A DNA stretch of 64,000 nt. It comes from Planctomycetota bacterium (GTDB lineage: Bacteria; Planctomycetota; JAJSAM01; JAJVHW01). The DNA lies in NCBI GenBank assembly GCA_021776825.1, contig JAJFFG010000107.1, positions 44,038 to 108,037 of the forward strand, read 5' to 3'. Position 1 is the stretch's first letter. The number at the start of each line of letters is the position of its first letter. Below, piece by piece: positions 59,891-64,000 of the stretch. Made by a program: the position numbers and the translations under genes. The notes below the pieces were generated by a model. That model searched no databases. It saw only the letters and a program-made list of their open reading frames with translations, and was not told where the DNA came from.

Positions 59891-60475
59891 TCAGTCGACG
59901 CCGTCCTCGAGCGGGAACGAGCGCACCCACGGCGGCAGATTCGTCCAGATCGAGTGATAGCCGAAGCCGCCGTCCGTCATCTCCGCGAGGGCCGCGTCAC
60001 GACTCCACCCCTCGACGGCGATGCGGTAGAGCGCGACCATCGCGCCAGTGCGATCCGCTCCGTGCTGACAGTGCACAAGCACGGGCTGCTGGTCCGGGTC
60101 CGTCACGACGTCGAGGAAGCGCCGGGCGGCGGCACGCGTCGGTGCCCAAGCGTGGGTCGGGATGCGGATGCCGCGCAGCTCCGTCCCGTCGAGCTCGCTT
60201 CGGTCGGAGTGGAACGCCCGGAGGTTGATGACCGTTCGGATGCCGAACTCGCCTAGTCGGCGCATCCCAGCCGTGGTGGGCTGCGCGCTGCGGTAGAGGC
60301 CCGGGCTCACGCGGTGCAGATTGGGGACGCCGTCGAGCGTCACCGGTTGCGCCCACCCCGCGGGGCGGGCCGGTTCCGTCGAAGACGGCGACCCGGCGGA
60401 CGGCGTAGCGCAGCCACCAGCCGCGATCACGGCGACGAAGGCCAGGGCCAGGAGGGTGCGAGTCACGGGCGCCAT
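59891..60475 (-). CDS. exported/lipoprotein dual-specificity-type protein phosphatase
   Basis: Lipobox-like VIAAGGCATP; active-site motif VLVHCQHGADRTG (HCX5R). Confidence 0.85.
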   Translation of the reverse strand: MAPVTRTLLALAFVAVIAAGGCATPSAGSPSSTEPARPAGWAQPVTLDGVPNLHRVSPGLYRSAQPTTAGMRRLGEFGIRTVINLRAFHSDRSELDGTELRGIRIPTHAWAPTRAAARRFLDVVTDPDQQPVLVHCQHGADRTGAMVALYRIAVEGWSRDAALAEMTDGGFGYHSIWTNLPPWVRSFPLEDGVD

Positions 60476-60555
60476 GCTGCCACACGTCGTGCGGGGGTGC
60501 GCGATCAGCGGAACGGGCTATGCTCGTGACGGGGACTGTGCGCGGGAGGTGCGGG

Positions 60556-61716
60556 ATGTCGCGTTGGCTGGTCGCGGTGCTGGTGGCGTCGCTGTTCGGG
60601 AGCTCGGCGGTCGCCGGCGAGCTGATCGAGATGCAGGACGGGGAGCTCATCGAGGCCGACGAGGTCGTGGTGACCGAGCGGCAGTTTGTGCTGCGCGTCG
60701 CGCCGGGCGTCGAGAACACGGTCAAGGACCGTCACGTGCGGCTGGAGGACGTCGAGCCGATGTCAGCCGTGCGCGCGTGGGCCGCGACGCTCTCCGACGA
60801 CGACGCTGCCGGCTGGCTCCGACTGGCCGACTTCGCGCGAGCGACCGGTCTCTTCGACGTGGCCGAACTCGGGTACGAGCGCGCCGCCGAGACCTCCGAG
60901 CTCGCGCTGGACACGCTCACGGCATTCCGCGCTGATCGTGCGGGCGAGGAGTCGCGGCATCACTTCCGTGTGGCCATTGACCTGTTCGACTCGGGGCGCC
61001 GTGGTTCCGCTGCCGAGGAGGCCCAGCTCGCCGTCGATGCCGATGCCGACGGCGCGTACGCCGCGATGGGGCGGGAACTGCTCGCCCTCTTGGAGGAGGG
61101 GAACGAGATTGTCGCCGTGCGGCCCGTCAACTCCCGCGACGCCCGAGCTCTGAAGCGCCTCGAGTCGTACGCCGCGCGCGGAGCGGCACGTCTCGAGAGC
61201 GCCACCGGACGCAGCCCGCACGACCGCACCGTGAAGATCCACTCGGCGACGCGCCTGCTGGGAGGCGTCGCGCTCCGACTCCAGCCGCTCGCGAGCCGTG
61301 ACGTCGACGAGTCGACGCGAGCCCGAGCGCTCCGCGCGCTGGCCGACGTCCAGCAGCAGCGCGTGACCGGCCTGTTGCAGCTCGCCGATCTCCGCCTCCA
61401 GGACGGAGCCGATCGCACGGCGATGACCGCCGTCCACGAGGTGCTCGCGATCACGCCGAACGACGCGCGTGCGGTCGACCTGCGCGATCGGCTTCTCGAT
61501 CGCGCCGAGCCACGCGCCCAAGAAGGGGCGGTGCGGCGCGTCCGCATCTCCGGCGAGTTCCGCGGAGCCGCGCGCCGGCGCCACCCGTATCCGTATCCCG
61601 CACGCGACTCGCGCGTGGGGATCGGCCTGGAGCCGACGTGGGATCCGATCCGCGGGCTAGGGAAGGTGCAGGTGCTCCGCACGCGCCCGCTCTCGCGCAG
61701 GTCACGGCGCCGGTAG
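60556..61716 (+). CDS. exported hypothetical protein
   Basis: Signal peptide MSRWLVAVLVASLFGSSAVAG, then an open reading frame to 61716. Confidence 0.6.
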   Translation: MSRWLVAVLVASLFGSSAVAGELIEMQDGELIEADEVVVTERQFVLRVAPGVENTVKDRHVRLEDVEPMSAVRAWAATLSDDDAAGWLRLADFARATGLFDVAELGYERAAETSELALDTLTAFRADRAGEESRHHFRVAIDLFDSGRRGSAAEEAQLAVDADADGAYAAMGRELLALLEEGNEIVAVRPVNSRDARALKRLESYAARGAARLESATGRSPHDRTVKIHSATRLLGGVALRLQPLASRDVDESTRARALRALADVQQQRVTGLLQLADLRLQDGADRTAMTAVHEVLAITPNDARAVDLRDRLLDRAEPRAQEGAVRRVRISGEFRGAARRRHPYPYPARDSRVGIGLEPTWDPIRGLGKVQVLRTRPLSRRSRRR

Positions 61717-61724
61717 ACGCACCG

Positions 61725-62108
61725 TCAGTCGACGGTCGCTGTGGTGTCCTTCTTGCGCGCCCGCGCGAACAGGAACAGCACGAGTTCGCCGACCACGATG
61801 AAGCCGGGTGCGACGTACACCGACTTCAGCGCGATGCTCACCAGTTCGTTGAACGGTGTGTGGAACGCCTCGAGCGAACCACCGCGCCCGCCCGTCAGGT
61901 TGCCCAGGAGGATCACGATGGCGATGACGCCGAACACGCCCCATCCGATGAAGAACGTGCCGATCTGGAGCAGCACGCGCTGCCACCACGATTCGCGGAT
62001 CAACGCACCCCACACGTAGCTCGCGACGATCGAGGGAGCGATGCCGAAGAGGACCGCGAGGACCAGGACGTAGCCGAGGAGGATCACGCCAATGCCGACG
62101 GTGATCAC
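61725..62108 (-). CDS. small membrane protein, unknown function
   Basis: Several hydrophobic segments; start overlaps stop of the neighbouring ORF. Confidence 0.6.
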   Translation of the reverse strand: MITVGIGVILLGYVLVLAVLFGIAPSIVASYVWGALIRESWWQRVLLQIGTFFIGWGVFGVIAIVILLGNLTGGRGGSLEAFHTPFNELVSIALKSVYVAPGFIVVGELVLFLFARARKKDTTATVD

Positions 62109-62488
62109 GCGGCAGCTCTCGTCGGCGCCGGAGAACGAGACGCCCGCCGCGCGATCGCGTGCGCTGTGATGCTCGCGACCGCGTAGATCCCGATGCCGAT
62201 CACGTGGGCCATTCCGAGGTCGGAGAGGGTCGTGGGGGCACCCGACCGGAACGGTCCGGGGTCACCCGTCAGCTGCGCCTCCAGGACGGTCAGCGGGCAC
62301 GACCAGCCACCGATCAGCTGGGCGCCTGCGAAGGCGATCGCCGCGAGGTGGACACGACGCAGCCCCGGTCCCGTGAGCCGGCGCAGCCCGAGGATCGCGC
62401 CGCCGATCAGGAAGAGCGGAGCGGTCGCGAGAAGCGCCACGTAGAGGACGTGGAGCGCACGGATCAGAACAACCGCAGTCTCGGTCAC
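62105..62488 (-). CDS. small membrane protein, unknown function
   Basis: Multiple hydrophobic helices; overlapping operon arrangement. Confidence 0.6.
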   Translation of the reverse strand: MTETAVVLIRALHVLYVALLATAPLFLIGGAILGLRRLTGPGLRRVHLAAIAFAGAQLIGGWSCPLTVLEAQLTGDPGPFRSGAPTTLSDLGMAHVIGIGIYAVASITAHAIARRASRSPAPTRAAA

Positions 62489-62593
62489 GCGCCTAGTCTA
62501 CGTCGCGGCGTTGACGTCTCCGCCGCCGGCGGGGCACCATGCGCTCCGGCGAGTGGTGTGGCGCCGGGGCAGTGAGACGCGAAGGGCAGTGCG

Positions 62594-63871
62594 ATGCAGC
62601 GACGTGGATTGATGTGGGTGGTGGGCGTGCTGGTCCTGACAGGAACCGCCGCGGCCGTCCCGCCGACGTCGCCGATCGGGCTCCTCGCCGGTCCGCAGGC
62701 AGCGGTGCAGGACCTGAACCGAGCCGCAAGCGCTCCGATCGGCCCGCTCGCGAAACTCCTCACCACGAAGGTGGTCCTGAAGGAGACGAGCAAGTCGCTC
62801 AAGACATTCGCGAAGGAGAAGTCCAGCCGCTCGTTCGCCGACGAGCTGAAGGCGCTCTCCAAGGAGTCGAAGCGCTTCGAGAAGAAGCTCTTCCAGCGCT
62901 TGCAGGAGGTCGGTCTCCGCGATCAGGAAGATGCCGTCGTCACCGCGTACCAGCAGTCGGCGGATCGTGCGCGGGCGGAACTCGTCGGAGCACTGTCGCT
63001 CGGTCGCGCGCAGATCGCGATCGGTGCGAAGGACCCGTCCAAGGCACTCGACAAGGCCGAGAAGGCGCTCGCGAAAGCCGCGGCGTCGGAGACGTTCTCC
63101 GGCGAGTTCAAGGCGTACGGCAAGGCGCTGAAGGGTGTCGCCAATGAGGTGACGCAGCTCGCCGGTTTCGGCACCGGCCTCGAGAACACGTGGGTCCTGT
63201 CGGACCTCACGGTCGCCGAACCCGGGCAGGGCGTGGACATGGATGGTGACGGCCAGCCGGACAACTCGCTGGGAGCCATCCAGGCGGCGCTCGAGGCCGC
63301 GGAGGCCATCGACGCCGATCTCGATGACATCCTCGACAGCCTGCTGTTTGGCGAAGAGGTCGTGCTGTTCCAGTTCTGGGGGTTCGACGGCTACGACACC
63401 GACACCACGGTGTTCGGCGGGATCGGCACCGGCACCGACACGGACGGCAACCCGAACGACAACTTCTTCGGCGACGAGACGTTCGACGTCTCCGACTCGT
63501 TCGCGACAGACGGTCACCCGGTCGTGCGCGTTCCGACATCGTTCGGACCTGGTGGCACGTACGAGTTCCGGCCGTCCGGGAGTGCTCTGTCGTTCGCGGG
63601 CATCGAGATCCCGGCCAACTCGCCCGTCGTGCTGGCGGGGACCGCCGACGAGGACTTCAACGACGGCAACATCGGATTCGCCATTCCGGTCGACGCGCTC
63701 CTGACCGTGGTGCAGGCGTCTCCGGACTGGCCGCAGGACGCGTTCACGGCGGGCATCGCGACGGCGTTGCTCACGTCGTTCGCCGACATCGATCTCGACG
63801 GCGACGGCACGAACGATGCGTTCTCAGCGTCGCTGGCGTTCGAGAGCGTCTCGGCGATCCCGGTGCAGTAG
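62594..63871 (+). CDS. exported hypothetical protein
   Basis: Signal peptide MQRRGLMWVVGVLVLTGTAAA; non-repetitive ORF to 63871. Confidence 0.65.
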   Translation: MQRRGLMWVVGVLVLTGTAAAVPPTSPIGLLAGPQAAVQDLNRAASAPIGPLAKLLTTKVVLKETSKSLKTFAKEKSSRSFADELKALSKESKRFEKKLFQRLQEVGLRDQEDAVVTAYQQSADRARAELVGALSLGRAQIAIGAKDPSKALDKAEKALAKAAASETFSGEFKAYGKALKGVANEVTQLAGFGTGLENTWVLSDLTVAEPGQGVDMDGDGQPDNSLGAIQAALEAAEAIDADLDDILDSLLFGEEVVLFQFWGFDGYDTDTTVFGGIGTGTDTDGNPNDNFFGDETFDVSDSFATDGHPVVRVPTSFGPGGTYEFRPSGSALSFAGIEIPANSPVVLAGTADEDFNDGNIGFAIPVDALLTVVQASPDWPQDAFTAGIATALLTSFADIDLDGDGTNDAFSASLAFESVSAIPVQ

Positions 63872-64000
63872 GTCGGGCCAGCGCGGTTGATCGGGCGCGC
63901 GCAGTAGGTCGTGCGCGGGCAGCAAGTCGTGGGCGGGGCCAAGCCCGCCCCCGGGGCGCCCCCCCCAGGCGGTTGCGCCGAGCGCGGTGGGGGGGGAGGC

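Overview
High-GC bacterial window (many extracytoplasmic, TPR and PEP-CTERM proteins; Planctomycetota-like, but the host cannot be fixed from the sequence alone). It falls into four zones. (1) About 0.6-16.4 kb is an accessory region: an AraC-like regulator, a family of four small paralogous 'LIPRYT' proteins, a Gly-rich protein, a 1417-aa modular protein with a toxin-like C-terminus, a phage-type glycosyltransferase fusion and a methyltransferase. (2) About 16.8-37.1 kb is a dense putative defence island: a TIGR04141/DUF6119 protein; a three-gene minus-strand operon (TerB-N/TerB-C protein, BrxD-like ATPase, Lhr/BrxH-like helicase); a complete QatABCD operon flanked by a 163-bp ungapped degenerate direct repeat; a 3' tRNA fragment; and a RecQ helicase with a C-terminal phosphoribosyltransferase-like domain next to a DprA-like gene (a ShosTA-like pairing). 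(3) About 37.3-48.3 kb holds a large TPR protein, two PEP-CTERM genes separated by a duplicated fragment of the TPR gene 3' end, a sigma54 regulator operon, and carboxymuconolactone decarboxylase, PNPOx-like and M20 genes. (4) About 48.3-64 kb holds GT2, a VTC/DUF4956/HlyD/TolC/CotH cluster, a beta-helix protein and several exported proteins of unknown function. The strongest candidates for something new are the RecQ-PRTase/DprA pair, the TerB/BrxD/Lhr triad, and the 2.4-11.4 kb cluster. Family calls come from recognised motifs in the supplied translations; no database search was run.
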